Shown one piece after another: positions 41,421 to 51,113 of a stretch of 64,000 nt of DNA. The first letter of the stretch is position 1; every line of letters starts with the position of its first letter. Both the position numbers and the translations under genes were made by a program. Below the pieces are notes generated by a model. It had not been told where the DNA came from. It searched no databases and was given only the letters and a program-made list of their open reading frames with translations. The DNA is from CAZKBP01 sp964551015 (GTDB taxonomy: Bacteria; Bacteroidota; Bacteroidia; Cytophagales; Microscillaceae). The stretch lies in the NCBI GenBank assembly GCA_964551015.1, contig CAZKBP010000003.1:62001-126000 (forward strand). The letters are read 5' to 3'.

Positions 41421-44400
41421 ATGCTAGGGAATATTATCGCTAAAATACTAGCGGGCTCGGTAGTAGGATACGTAACCAATTATCTGGCGATTCAAATGCT
41501 GTTTAAAGAGTATTTGAAAATTCGCTGGAAACGCCCTAAGATTCGCTTTGGCCTCGGTGGTGTCATCGTCAAAGAACGCAAGGAGTTCGAGGCACAAATC
41601 TCTCGCTTAGTCGAGAGCGACGTGATTCACCACCAAGCTGTGGAGGCCGAACTCAAAAAAGCCAATTTCGAGCAGGCTCTGCAACAAATCCTGCAAAATC
41701 TCTTTCAAAAGCAACTGCCTCAGGTCGTTTCGTCTGATTTGAAGTTACAAGATATTCCCTGCTTGGAAAGTTCTTTTCAGCAAGTCAAAACCCGTTTGGT
41801 TCACTCGCTTGAACAGTCATCTCATCGTTTTTATAAGCCTGTACTGGCGCAGAGTCCTGTATTGGATATGCTCTCTGATCCACAGATTGAGTACATGGCA
41901 GGGCAAACGACGCAGCTACTCCAGAACTTCCTCGAAGAAGAACCACTGATAGATCAACTTTTTCAAGGTTGGTTACGAGATTTGAGTCAGCATCGCTTTT
42001 CTGATTTTATGCCTGCTTCCCTCTGGCAGAGTTTGGGTCAAAATATAGATACATTTAGTGAGAATTTGCATCAATCTCTCAGGTACAATTATGCCCCGCA
42101 GATTGATGACGTTTTAGAAAAATCGCAGGAATCTCTGGCGACAGCCCAATTGATTCAAAAACTCTCTCATCAAGTGGCCGACCGTAAGCTCTACGAAATT
42201 TTTTCACAAGAAAATGTAGATAACGTACCCAAGGCTATTTTGGGCAATATCCAAAATTTGTTTCAATCTGATGTCAGTGAAGATATTATCCAAACTTTGC
42301 TTCGGTTCTTGCTCAATGTGCTCAAAGAAGAAAATGCCACGGTCTATGAGCTACTTTCGGATGATCTGAAGCAAAACTTTGAGCGCTTCTTAGAAAATAA
42401 GCTTCCCGATATACTCGCTACTCTGATTCCTTGGATTAGGCAAAAAAAGAAACGTCTAGAGCAGCTCATTCAGGATAGCTTCCGCGAAAACACTTCTTCC
42501 ATCGGGCAATTGCTTGTCGCTATATTTATCGGGAATATTGGAAAATATATCGGGATTGAGCAGAAACTAATTGACCTAATCGAAAAGCAAGATGTGCAAG
42601 AATTGGCTAAGAAAGCTTCTGATTACTTGCAGGAATATTTACGGAAAAATACCATCGGTGATCTGATTAAACGCTTCCAAGAAGATCGGATTCTACAAAC
42701 CCTGACGCCCGTTTTACAACAAAATATTGAAAAGGCCATTCAAAACCTTCGCTTGGACGGTACCATTCATAATCTCTTTGACAAACCCGTGCGCACTTGG
42801 TTTTCAGAAGAGCGAATCGCGCAGGCTCTGAATCATTTGTTGGATCAAGCCTTGCATCGCCATCTTAAAGAAAACTGGATTTTTACCGAAAAATCCACAC
42901 GGTTTTTTCAAGAAAAACTCCGCAACCGTTGGGAAGATTTACTGAATACGCCGCTCCAAAAATGGCTGCCCGCTGATAAACAAGCAAAAATGAGCGAGAA
43001 TTTATTAGCAGAAATTCAAACCTACCTGCTTGGAAATCAAGAAGAAATTCAACGTTTTTTTGCCCGAACCCTAGAAAAATATCTCCAAGAAAAGCACTGG
43101 GATACGCTGATCCGACCCGATAGTGAGCAACTGAAAAATTTAGTGCAAACGGGACTTGAGCAGCTTTTAGATCGGCAATTTGCTCGGGTCAAAGAGAAAC
43201 CTTTGCACGATTACATTCAGCAGGTAAATCAAATTCCGGGTTTAGATGAGCAATTGAGCCGATCCATTAAAGCGTATTTGCTCGAGCATTTACCCCAATT
43301 GATGGAAGGACGCATCGAGCAATTGGTCAAAGAAAATTTAGCCAAGCAGCCCGACACGCGTCTACGGGATATGGTACACAAGGCCATGGGAGAAGAGCTA
43401 AGGCCATTGAGTTTTTTTGGTGGTTTTCTGGGTACAATTACGGGTGCTTTGCTCTTGGGCATACCCGAAATGGACGCGGCGGCGGCTACCTTGGCCGTGT
43501 CGGGAATCGCCTATGGCATCACGGGCTGGGGAACCAACTGGCTGGCTATCAAGATGCTGTTTCGACCTTATAATCCAGTCAAAATTTTTGGCACCAAGCA
43601 AAATCTGCCTTTCACCCCCGGCGTGGTAGCCAAGCATAAAGCGCGCTTTGCTAAGAGTATGGGGCGGTTTTTGGGAGATCGCTTACTGAATCAGGAAAAT
43701 CTCCAAGAAAATTTCGCAAAAAATCAACCCAAACTCGAGCAAGGCTTCCGAGAGCTATTTTCCAAAGATGATTATGCTTTTATCCAAAAAAATCTGAGCC
43801 AGAATCAGGAGAAATTAGCCCAACAGCTCACCGAAAGTTTATGCAAATACCTAGATCAAAACTCCGCCCAACTTGCCCAAAACTTAGCTCAGGGAATCGA
43901 GGAATATCAAGGCCAAGATTTGCGTAAGCTAGATAGTAGTCGCTTGGAAAAACGACTGCTAGATTATCTGGATTCTCAGGAAGTTAGAGTCAATTTAGCG
44001 AATTTTCTTTCAGAGCAAATTCAGAAAGCCCGACAAAGCAAGCAATCACTTCAAGAGGTGCTACCCAAGCAACTATTGGAAAATATTTCCCAGAGCTTGA
44101 CCAAACTGGTGGAGCAGGAAATTATTCGCCTCGAAGATCGCCTCGAGAATCAGGACATCCTAGAACTACTAGACTCACAGATATTGGAAGAGCGTATCGC
44201 GGGTTTTCTTGAAAATAATTTGGAAGAAATCCTGAACCGAGAACAGGAAGATAAGCTCAAAGAGCAGATTTTTGATTTCTTGAAAAATCGGGTTACCAGC
44301 GATGATGTCAAAAAACGGATTTATGGCTTTATTGATGATAAACTCAAGGATGAATTTGCTCCCGGCAAAAATATCAAAGACTTCTTTGGCGGACGGTTGA

Positions 44401-45572
44401 TGGAATTGCTCGAGAAAAATCTCAATCAAATCTTGGAGCGCGTGATTCAGATGGCCATCAATTGGCTCCAAGCCAATAAAGAAAAGATCGCCAATCAAGT
44501 CTATGAGGATGCTTATGCCCAAAATAGCCTCGCCTGGACTTATAAAAACTCCATCAAAGCCACTACTCAAGATTTGATCGAGCGAGGAGTTCCTAATTTT
44601 CTGAAAACCGAGTTTGGAAGTTTGGAAGAGATGATCCACGAAAAAGTGCAAGAGGTTGGAAATTCTCCCTTTAATACCACTAATTTTATCGCCTTAGATA
44701 GCGATAGCCTCAAGCGTCGCGTGGAGCAAATCTTGACCAACACCAAATTATTGCGCAAAACTCGGCAATTGACCAACCTGATATTAGAAGAACGCATTTT
44801 CAAAATCCGCTTGAACGCTCTGTTCAAGGATGATCCACATCAATTGATGCTGCATCTCAAAACCCTGCTTGATCCAGAGATTCATGTGATCCAAGACCAC
44901 CTCCGAGAGCGACTACACGATGAAAATCAATTGAAGGCATTTAGCCAGCCGCTGGCGCACTTGCTCAACGAAGTATTAGAGCGAGAGTTTTTAGGAATCA
45001 AGGCCGCCCGTGTTTTGGCAACGGTCGACCAAGAAGAAGCCCAGCAACTCTGCCAGCAGTTAGTAGAAAAGGTATTGGATGCCCCCGTTTTACAAACTCA
45101 GAGAGCGCAGATTCTCCAAAGGGCCATGGATCGCTTTAAGAGCCAAAAATTAGAAGAAATATTAGATATAGCATTACTTCAGAAAGACCTGCCCAAAGCC
45201 TTTGAGCAAGCCTTTGCTCACCCCCAAGTTAGGGCACAGAGTCAAGAGGCCATTCAAGCATTGTTGGAGACATTGACTGGCCATTTGAATCAAGATTTAT
45301 CACCAGAGACGAAGGATTTTACCATTGATATGGCCGCCAAGGCTATTTTTGGGGCTTTGGAAACACATATTCTCACCCTGATTAACTCCATTAATTTTAA
45401 AGAAATCGTGGTGGGCGAGATCGAGACGATGCATGCCCAGGAGCTGGAAAATTTGTTCTATGGTTTTGCTCGTAAATACTTCAAATATTTGATTGGTTAT
45501 GGCTTTGTCTTCGGGATTATTTTCGGCCTGGCGATTGATTTTGGGCTTTTGAATTTATTAGATATTTTTTAG
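41421..45572 (+). CDS. Giant duplicated DUF445 membrane protein
   Basis: A 1383-residue protein, several times larger than usual DUF445 proteins (about 200-450). It opens with a membrane segment and the family motif GYVTNYLAIQMLF (residues 15-27). A long, helical, Gln/Leu/Glu-rich region follows (about 60-660). A second full copy begins with a hydrophobic section (about 663-700) and GWGTNWLAIKMLFRPY (about 702-717), then KIFGTKQNLPFTPGVVAKHK, another long helical region, and a final hydrophobic anchor (about 1355-1383). So it has three membrane-associated places and two long helical periplasmic or cytosolic arms. I infer a structural or tethering role; biochemical function of DUF445 is unknown. 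No frameshift or break is visible. Confidence 0.85.
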   Translation: MLGNIIAKILAGSVVGYVTNYLAIQMLFKEYLKIRWKRPKIRFGLGGVIVKERKEFEAQISRLVESDVIHHQAVEAELKKANFEQALQQILQNLFQKQLPQVVSSDLKLQDIPCLESSFQQVKTRLVHSLEQSSHRFYKPVLAQSPVLDMLSDPQIEYMAGQTTQLLQNFLEEEPLIDQLFQGWLRDLSQHRFSDFMPASLWQSLGQNIDTFSENLHQSLRYNYAPQIDDVLEKSQESLATAQLIQKLSHQVADRKLYEIFSQENVDNVPKAILGNIQNLFQSDVSEDIIQTLLRFLLNVLKEENATVYELLSDDLKQNFERFLENKLPDILATLIPWIRQKKKRLEQLIQDSFRENTSSIGQLLVAIFIGNIGKYIGIEQKLIDLIEKQDVQELAKKASDYLQEYLRKNTIGDLIKRFQEDRILQTLTPVLQQNIEKAIQNLRLDGTIHNLFDKPVRTWFSEERIAQALNHLLDQALHRHLKENWIFTEKSTRFFQEKLRNRWEDLLNTPLQKWLPADKQAKMSENLLAEIQTYLLGNQEEIQRFFARTLEKYLQEKHWDTLIRPDSEQLKNLVQTGLEQLLDRQFARVKEKPLHDYIQQVNQIPGLDEQLSRSIKAYLLEHLPQLMEGRIEQLVKENLAKQPDTRLRDMVHKAMGEELRPLSFFGGFLGTITGALLLGIPEMDAAAATLAVSGIAYGITGWGTNWLAIKMLFRPYNPVKIFGTKQNLPFTPGVVAKHKARFAKSMGRFLGDRLLNQENLQENFAKNQPKLEQGFRELFSKDDYAFIQKNLSQNQEKLAQQLTESLCKYLDQNSAQLAQNLAQGIEEYQGQDLRKLDSSRLEKRLLDYLDSQEVRVNLANFLSEQIQKARQSKQSLQEVLPKQLLENISQSLTKLVEQEIIRLEDRLENQDILELLDSQILEERIAGFLENNLEEILNREQEDKLKEQIFDFLKNRVTSDDVKKRIYGFIDDKLKDEFAPGKNIKDFFGGRLMELLEKNLNQILERVIQMAINWLQANKEKIANQVYEDAYAQNSLAWTYKNSIKATTQDLIERGVPNFLKTEFGSLEEMIHEKVQEVGNSPFNTTNFIALDSDSLKRRVEQILTNTKLLRKTRQLTNLILEERIFKIRLNALFKDDPHQLMLHLKTLLDPEIHVIQDHLRERLHDENQLKAFSQPLAHLLNEVLEREFLGIKAARVLATVDQEEAQQLCQQLVEKVLDAPVLQTQRAQILQRAMDRFKSQKLEEILDIALLQKDLPKAFEQAFAHPQVRAQSQEAIQALLETLTGHLNQDLSPETKDFTIDMAAKAIFGALETHILTLINSINFKEIVVGEIETMHAQELENLFYGFARKYFKYLIGYGFVFGIIFGLAIDFGLLNLLDIF

Positions 45573-45731
45573 GCGTTCAGGACAAGAGAGTATTGAGAGC
45601 CAAAAGTCAAGGGCTGCCTCATTAACAAAATATTATTTTAAATAATGTTTTGGAAATAGCATTTTAATAAGATTAACCAAATAATAAATATTTCTTGATC
45701 TAAAATATTTTTTGTATTATTCAGAGATATT

Positions 45732-45739
45732 TACCTTTG
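45732..45739 (+). promoter_or_regulatory. -7 box (TACCTTTG) for marC
   Basis: A TAnnTTTG match with TTTG 17 nt upstream (45711-45714). The leader to the marC start would be about 110 nt. Confidence 0.5.
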
Positions 45740-45842
45740 AAGTGCTTCTTTTTTATAAATATACGGCTAATTTCTAGCGCGTGCTGAACGAAACCCAAAA
45801 AAAGAATGTTTCGTATAGCTAAGTATTTTTAAACTCAAAAAA

Positions 45843-45849
45843 AGGAGGG
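45843..45849 (+). promoter_or_regulatory. Strong Shine-Dalgarno sequence AGGAGGG before marC
   Basis: A near-perfect anti-16S match, 3 nt before the ATG. Such sequences are rare in this window, where most genes have none, so the spacing and strength are unusual. Confidence 0.5.
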
Positions 45850-45852
45850 CTT

Positions 45853-46425
45853 ATGCTTAATTTTAAAGAAGTTATTTCCGTATCCTTGGTGCTTTTTTCG
45901 GTCATTGACATCATAGGTTCTATTCCTATTATCATCGAGCTTCGACAAAAATCAGGTCATATTCAATCAGAAAAAGCAACCCTGGTAGCGGGCTTGATTA
46001 TGTTTGTCTTTTTGTATCTGGGAGAGTCTATTCTGAAATTGTTCGGCTTGGATGTAGCCTCATTTGCCATCGCGGGAGCCTTGGTATTGTTATTTATTGG
46101 TTTGGAAATGGTATTAGGGATTCACTTATTTCATAATGAGCCACAAAGCTCAGGCAACTCCAGCTCAATCGTGCCTTTGGCTTTTCCTTTGATCGCAGGA
46201 GCAGGAACGATGACCACGATTATTTCTTTGAGAGCTGAGTATCAGCAGGTAAATGTATTAATTGGTATTCTGCTCAATTTAGTTTTAGTGTATGTCGTTT
46301 TGAAAACTTCTAATTGGATAGAGAGAAAAATTGGTCAGGCAGGTACGGAGGTATTGCGAAAGGTCTTTGGGGTAATCTTATTGGCGATTGCCGTGAAATT
46401 ATTTAAAGTAAATCTGACTTTTTAA
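45853..46425 (+). CDS. MarC-family membrane protein
   Basis: A 190-residue protein with six membrane helices in two inverted groups. Family landmarks: FSVIDIIGSIPIII (about 14-28), AGALVLLFIGLEMVLG (about 73-90), and FPLIAGAGTMTTIISL (about 112-127, the matching motif of the second half). MarC proteins were once linked to antibiotic resistance but their function is not established. It stands alone, with its own promoter and unusually strong ribosome-binding site, and is convergent with a SpoIIE phosphatase. Confidence 0.88.
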   Translation: MLNFKEVISVSLVLFSVIDIIGSIPIIIELRQKSGHIQSEKATLVAGLIMFVFLYLGESILKLFGLDVASFAIAGALVLLFIGLEMVLGIHLFHNEPQSSGNSSSIVPLAFPLIAGAGTMTTIISLRAEYQQVNVLIGILLNLVLVYVVLKTSNWIERKIGQAGTEVLRKVFGVILLAIAVKLFKVNLTF

Positions 46426-46480
46426 CGAAAATTAAGAGCTGAGAAGGTAAGCCTCTCACTTGTCGGGAAGAATTGTGTTA

Positions 46481-46525
46481 TTCATCGGAGGCTCCGGAGA
46501 AGTACTCGTGGAGCCGTCCGATGAA
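46481..46525. terminator. Long GC-rich hairpin between convergent genes
   Basis: TTCATCGGAGGCTCC and GGAGCCGTCCGATGAA form a stem of about 15 bp with one bulge around a 14-nt loop. It lies between the marC stop and the phosphatase stop. It has no T run, so termination is only likely by position; a REP-like element is possible. Confidence 0.5.
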
Positions 46526-46532
46526 TATCAAA

Positions 46533-48743
46533 CTAGATCAAATCAGGTATTTTTAGCCCTAGCACCACCACGTCGTCGGTTTGGTCATGCTCTCCTTTCC
46601 ATTGATTAAATTCCTGACTGAAGATTTCTTCTTGTTGATCCATAGGGTATTGACTGCTGTGCTGGATGAGTTCGATAAAACGGGTTTTCATGTATTTTTT
46701 CCGCTTCTGCTCGGAATCGTGATTACCCCCTAATTGATCTTGAAAACCATCCGAAACGAGATAAAAGCTTTCTCCCCCTTGTAAATCAATGTATTTGTTT
46801 TTGAACTCTTTATTCTTGTTCCTGAGTGTACTCCCGATGGAAATATTTGAGCCTTTGATGTAGAAAATTTCCCCGTCCCGCACGTAATAGAGAGGATTCT
46901 TGGCTCCGGCAAAAACTGCTTTTTTCTCTCTTAGATTGATCCTGAGCAAGGCCATGTCCATACCATCTCCATCCCGCCGATTGCCTTCTTTTTCTTGATT
47001 ATTGGTTTTTAGAGTAGCTTTCACCCGGTCGTTGAGAACGGTCAAAATCTCGGCTGGATCCAAAATATTATCCTCATTGACAATATTATTGAGCAGAGAG
47101 TTACCCATTACGGTCATAAAAGCCCCGGGTACGCCGTGTCCCGTACAGTCGGCGGCGGTGATGACAATATCATCTTCTTTTTGAGTATGCCAATAAAAAT
47201 CTCCGGATACAATATCTTTGGGGGCATAAAAGATAAACATCTCAGCAAAATTCTCCGAGATTTGCTCAATACTAGGTAAGATGGACTGTTGAATCGTGAA
47301 AGCGTAACGGATACTATCGGTGATTTTCTCGTTTTGAGTTTTGAGTTGATTATTTTTGGACTCGATTTGGCGGTTTTTCTGATCCATGATGATCGCGGAT
47401 TGCTCGAGCATTTGATTTTTGTCGTCAAGCATTTGATTCTTTTCATCGAGCATCTCGTTTTTCTCAGCTAGCTGATCTTTTTGCTGACGGACGCGCCGGT
47501 TATTGATGTAAAGAATCGCGGCGATAGCCACCGCAGCACTACCTACTAGTATGAAAATAAGGAGGTTACGGTTGGCAATATCTTCTTTTCTCTTGGCAAT
47601 TTCGGCCAATAAGCTGGCATTTTTCTTGGCTAACTGGAGAGAGTCTTTGACCTCTTGCGTGGCTTGTCTTTCTTGCAGCACATCTCTTTGTAATACCAGA
47701 ATCAGGCTCAAAGCTTTTTCTTTGGCGATGTCTAGGTCTTTTTGGTATTTGGTAAATTCTTCCTCTAGTTGCTTCAATCGCGCCACTAATCTTTTTCTTT
47801 CTTCGGGGCTAATCGGCTCATCTCCTTCCAAAATCTTTCGAATTTCTTCTCGTTCGCGCGTATTTTCTCCCAGTCTTTTTTCCACAAAACGGACTTCACT
47901 AAAAATGGCTTCTCGTTGGTCATCGATAATGGTAACTGGCCCTTGATCTAGGGGTTCATCTTGGGAGAGTGGCTCTCGCACCGAGATAAGCATCATGTTG
48001 ATTCCCGTGTAATTGAGGTTGGTAACATTGTACCCCTCGACGGCATACTGGCTAAAGTCATAGGCTTCCCCTCCTGTGCTGAACTCTCCATTTTCGTTGG
48101 TAGTATAAGGCTTATTATCTACATACACGCGCGCATCGGCAACGGGCTGATTGGATGGATCGACAATTTTGACTCGGAAAACTTTACGGGGGGGCACATC
48201 TAACAAGACATAGAAAAGACCGTCTTTCTTGCGGACAATATAGTTATGGCTACTTTTGAGGCGAGGGTCAAAAACTTTAAAATCTGTGGTATCTACTTCT
48301 ACTCCTTCGGGAACATTGAAGGAAAAAAAGCCTTGGGCATCCGTTTTGACTGGAGCTAAACCCCTGACCCCAATGATGAGTACGTTGACGCCTGGCAAGG
48401 GCACTTGCTTATCACTGAGAACTCTGCCTCGAATTTGTGTAGGAGGAGTCATGACAATTTTTACCTCTTTCCCATCGTAGCGCCAATCTTGGAGCATCAT
48501 CCCTTCTTTATTAGCGTTGATAAATTTGGGGCCATCGGTGGTAATATTGCTCACCGAAAACTCACCGCTGGCACTGGTGTAGACATATTGGCTACCATCT
48601 ACAGATACCTTCGCGTTTTGGACGGGCTGAGATTTTTGGTCTACGACTTTTCCTTTGATGGCTTTCTGCGCTGGACAAACCAGAGGTAAGCATATAAAAG
48701 ACCATAAGACTATCAAGAAGGATAGCCGGGCTTCCCTTTTCAT
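46533..48743 (-). CDS. CarboxypepD_reg / SpoIIE-type PP2C phosphatase (first of three)
   Basis: ATG 48743 (MKREARLSFLIV) gives 736 residues with a clean signal peptide to about residue 26 (PLVCPAQ). The periplasmic section has three carboxypeptidase-regulatory-like repeats (IKGKVVDQKSQPVQNAKVSVDG, IRGRVLSDKQVPLPGVNVLI, FRVKIVDPSNQPVADARVYVDN). A helical linker (about 290-370), one membrane helix (about 395-415, LLIFILVGSAAVAIAAILYI), and a strict coiled coil of repeated MLDEKNQ units follow. The SpoIIE PP2C domain is complete (GDFYWH, DCTGHGVPGAFMTVMG, SDGFQDQLGG, DDVVVLGL). Role: signal-controlled dephosphorylation of an anti-anti-sigma-type target, by family. Confidence 0.92.
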   Translation of the reverse strand: MKREARLSFLIVLWSFICLPLVCPAQKAIKGKVVDQKSQPVQNAKVSVDGSQYVYTSASGEFSVSNITTDGPKFINANKEGMMLQDWRYDGKEVKIVMTPPTQIRGRVLSDKQVPLPGVNVLIIGVRGLAPVKTDAQGFFSFNVPEGVEVDTTDFKVFDPRLKSSHNYIVRKKDGLFYVLLDVPPRKVFRVKIVDPSNQPVADARVYVDNKPYTTNENGEFSTGGEAYDFSQYAVEGYNVTNLNYTGINMMLISVREPLSQDEPLDQGPVTIIDDQREAIFSEVRFVEKRLGENTREREEIRKILEGDEPISPEERKRLVARLKQLEEEFTKYQKDLDIAKEKALSLILVLQRDVLQERQATQEVKDSLQLAKKNASLLAEIAKRKEDIANRNLLIFILVGSAAVAIAAILYINNRRVRQQKDQLAEKNEMLDEKNQMLDDKNQMLEQSAIIMDQKNRQIESKNNQLKTQNEKITDSIRYAFTIQQSILPSIEQISENFAEMFIFYAPKDIVSGDFYWHTQKEDDIVITAADCTGHGVPGAFMTVMGNSLLNNIVNEDNILDPAEILTVLNDRVKATLKTNNQEKEGNRRDGDGMDMALLRINLREKKAVFAGAKNPLYYVRDGEIFYIKGSNISIGSTLRNKNKEFKNKYIDLQGGESFYLVSDGFQDQLGGNHDSEQKRKKYMKTRFIELIQHSSQYPMDQQEEIFSQEFNQWKGEHDQTDDVVVLGLKIPDLI

Positions 48744-49028
48744 ATAGATTATATTGCTGGAAACTCTCAATCTGGAACTAATAAATTTTGGTACGATTTT
48801 ACTTTTAAGTAGTTGTCCATCCTGAGTGCTTGGGGTGAGCCTCTATTTCAGGGCTTGATCGCCAAATTTCCCCAGTATTTTAATGTCCAAGTACCTAAAA
48901 TTAGGCTTAATATCTTTGTATGCCATTTTTATACCAAAAAATTAGTAAAAAGTATTCTCTGGTATAAGTATGGGCAATATATAGAGAAGTTTGTGGATTT
49001 CCTATGCTTCGGCTCGGGTTACCGATGG

Positions 49029-50909
49029 CTACAGTTTGATACCAACTATCGTGATATCATCCCGAGAGCGGGTATCCTGCCGATGCGCTTTGAGGGTGTC
49101 GAGTAATAGTGTTTTTTGCTCAGACAGGGGATAAGATTGGATTTGATCCAGTAAATCTTGAAAACGGGCACTGCCAAACTTTTTTCGCTCTGGATCGGGC
49201 GAGTCAATGTAACCATCTGTGGTCAGGTAGAGAATCGAGCCCTTGGGGAGGCGCACTTGATGATTGGTAAAAGCTTGTATGTGCTGACGAATACCACCGA
49301 TGTATTTGCTATCACCCGAGAATTTTTTGAGAGTTTGATTTTCGGTATAATAAAATGGGCGTTTGGCTCCGGCAAAAGTAACATCAAAGTGATCTTCACC
49401 TGCTTTTTGGATTGTGCAGAAACAAACATCCATGCCATCACGGTTATTTGTTTCACCTTGACGAAGTCTTTTGTAAACACCTTGATGGAGCATTTCTAGG
49501 ACAGAAGAAGGGTCAGTTATGTGTTTTTCGTTGACGATTTCGTTGAGCAAATCCGTGCCAATAGTAGACATAAAAGCCCCGGGCACACCGTGCCCCGTAC
49601 AGTCTACCACGGCGATCAGGGTTTTATCCTCAGAGCGATTGAGCCAATAAAAATCACCAGAAACAATATCTTTGGGGCGGTAAATGATAAAATGTTCATC
49701 AAAAAAGCTTGAGAAGCGGCCATCCTCAGGAAGCATCGCCTCTTGAATGGTCAAAGCGTAGCGAATACTGTCGGTGATTTTGCGATTTTGTTCTTCGAGG
49801 GCAGAGTTTTTATCTTTGATCTCCCTGTTTTTCTGATCCATGATGCGGGTAGATTCTTCCAAGAGATCATTTTGGCGATTAATTTCCGTGATTTTCTCTG
49901 TGAGTTCATTGCGGGCTTTGCGAATTTCCTCAATTCTTTTTTTGCGCCGCTGGCTGTAATAGTAAAGCATAAAGGCCAATGAGCTTAGGAAGATGATAAT
50001 AGCCGTGAGGATGGTAAGTTGAGTCCTCTGGTTGGCAGCCGCGGCTTCTTTTTCTTTTTCTACCTTGGCTTTCTCGAGTTTTTCTCGGGCTACAATTTCC
50101 TTGGCCAGTTTGGCCTCTGTCAAAAGTTTGCTGGTGATTAGGCTGTCTTGGCTGACTTGGTCGCGGAGTGTGCGAATACGCTCAATGAGTTCCTTTTCTT
50201 CTTCTGGTTTCAGCCCTAATTCTTTAATTCTGAGGGCTTGTTCTTCGCGAATTTCACTAAGTTGTTGTTTATATTCGTTCAGTTTGCGTTTAGCCTTCGG
50301 ATCTTCTACATATTTGATCTCGGTGGTTTTCTCTATCTTGGTAATGGTTTTGGGGGGAGGAGGGGGAGGAGCCAGCTTGATTTTTTCATAAGCCTCATCC
50401 AAGATTTTAAGAGCGACAGAGATTCCTTTATCGTCAATTTGTTCAGGAACAATTTCATAAAGCCAGCGATCAATCGGCTTTACAAAATTAATATCACTAC
50501 CACCGGGAGTCGCATATCCTTCTTTTTCGGTGATGATTAAGATCGGTTTATTGGCTACTTTCTGAAATACACCACTGATGAGTAATCGGCTCGTGCTGCT
50601 AATATAGAGGATGGGGCATTGCTCTATTTCGTTGATGCTGGTGAAATGCTTTACGACGATTTTCTTGTTTTTTACCTGTTGGTTGGTCAATACGGAGCTA
50701 ATTTCGTCTACGGTAGAGGCATCCCCGATGATTCCCACTACAAAATCGTGCCCGATCGCATAACTAGGCCAAACCAAGTTTCGAGCAAAACGATTGATGT
50801 AGTTGGCTTTGATTTTAAGATCATCTTGGTTCTGAGCCTGACCTTTTGGGCACAAAACCAGCCAGACGACTATCCATCTTGCCATAAATTTTAAAAACAT
50901 CCTCTTCAT
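49029..50909 (-). CDS. YfiR-domain / SpoIIE-type PP2C phosphatase fusion (second of three)
   Basis: A 626-residue protein with signal peptide to about residue 25. The periplasmic part (about 30-175) is a YfiR/DUF4154 domain: IKANYINRFARNLVWP, VVGIIGDAS, PILYISSTSRL, PILIITEKEG ... GGSDINFV. YfiR in other bacteria inhibits a diguanylate cyclase (YfiN); here it is fused in the same chain to another output. A coiled coil (about 210-300), one membrane helix (about 300-320, TILTAIIIFLSSLAFMLYYYS), a second coiled coil, and a complete SpoIIE PP2C domain (GDFYWLN, DCTGHGVPGAFMSTIG, TTDGYIDSPD, DDITIVGIKL) follow. A perfect 14-bp palindrome lies 96 bp upstream of the start. Confidence 0.9.
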   Translation of the reverse strand: MKRMFLKFMARWIVVWLVLCPKGQAQNQDDLKIKANYINRFARNLVWPSYAIGHDFVVGIIGDASTVDEISSVLTNQQVKNKKIVVKHFTSINEIEQCPILYISSTSRLLISGVFQKVANKPILIITEKEGYATPGGSDINFVKPIDRWLYEIVPEQIDDKGISVALKILDEAYEKIKLAPPPPPPKTITKIEKTTEIKYVEDPKAKRKLNEYKQQLSEIREEQALRIKELGLKPEEEKELIERIRTLRDQVSQDSLITSKLLTEAKLAKEIVAREKLEKAKVEKEKEAAAANQRTQLTILTAIIIFLSSLAFMLYYYSQRRKKRIEEIRKARNELTEKITEINRQNDLLEESTRIMDQKNREIKDKNSALEEQNRKITDSIRYALTIQEAMLPEDGRFSSFFDEHFIIYRPKDIVSGDFYWLNRSEDKTLIAVVDCTGHGVPGAFMSTIGTDLLNEIVNEKHITDPSSVLEMLHQGVYKRLRQGETNNRDGMDVCFCTIQKAGEDHFDVTFAGAKRPFYYTENQTLKKFSGDSKYIGGIRQHIQAFTNHQVRLPKGSILYLTTDGYIDSPDPERKKFGSARFQDLLDQIQSYPLSEQKTLLLDTLKAHRQDTRSRDDITIVGIKL

Positions 50910-51004
50910 AGATTCTTCATAATTGCCTAAGGACTTGGTGTGAATGATCCTTAGAATCTTTTACCGTTGAAAATCTGTGAGATACCAGACTGGACGACAG
51001 ACGC

Positions 51005-51018
51005 TGGACAATTGTCCA
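51005..51018. promoter_or_regulatory. Perfect 14-bp palindrome TGGACAATTGTCCA
   Basis: It sits between the third phosphatase stop and the second phosphatase start, 96 bp before the latter. Likely a dimer-binding site, but this is from symmetry alone. Confidence 0.4.
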
Positions 51019-51113
51019 AGGATTAGGCAGTACTGCAATTTATAAAATCCATTTCTTTTATGATCAACAAAAGCTCGATTTATACCTGTGCTCTGGTAGT
51101 AAACTATTTATTT

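Noticed and set aside
48813..49106. A 97-codon plus-strand ORF in the gap between two phosphatase genes
   Set aside because: Its second half is the reverse strand of the phosphatase C-terminus and the first half has poor composition; read as a shadow.
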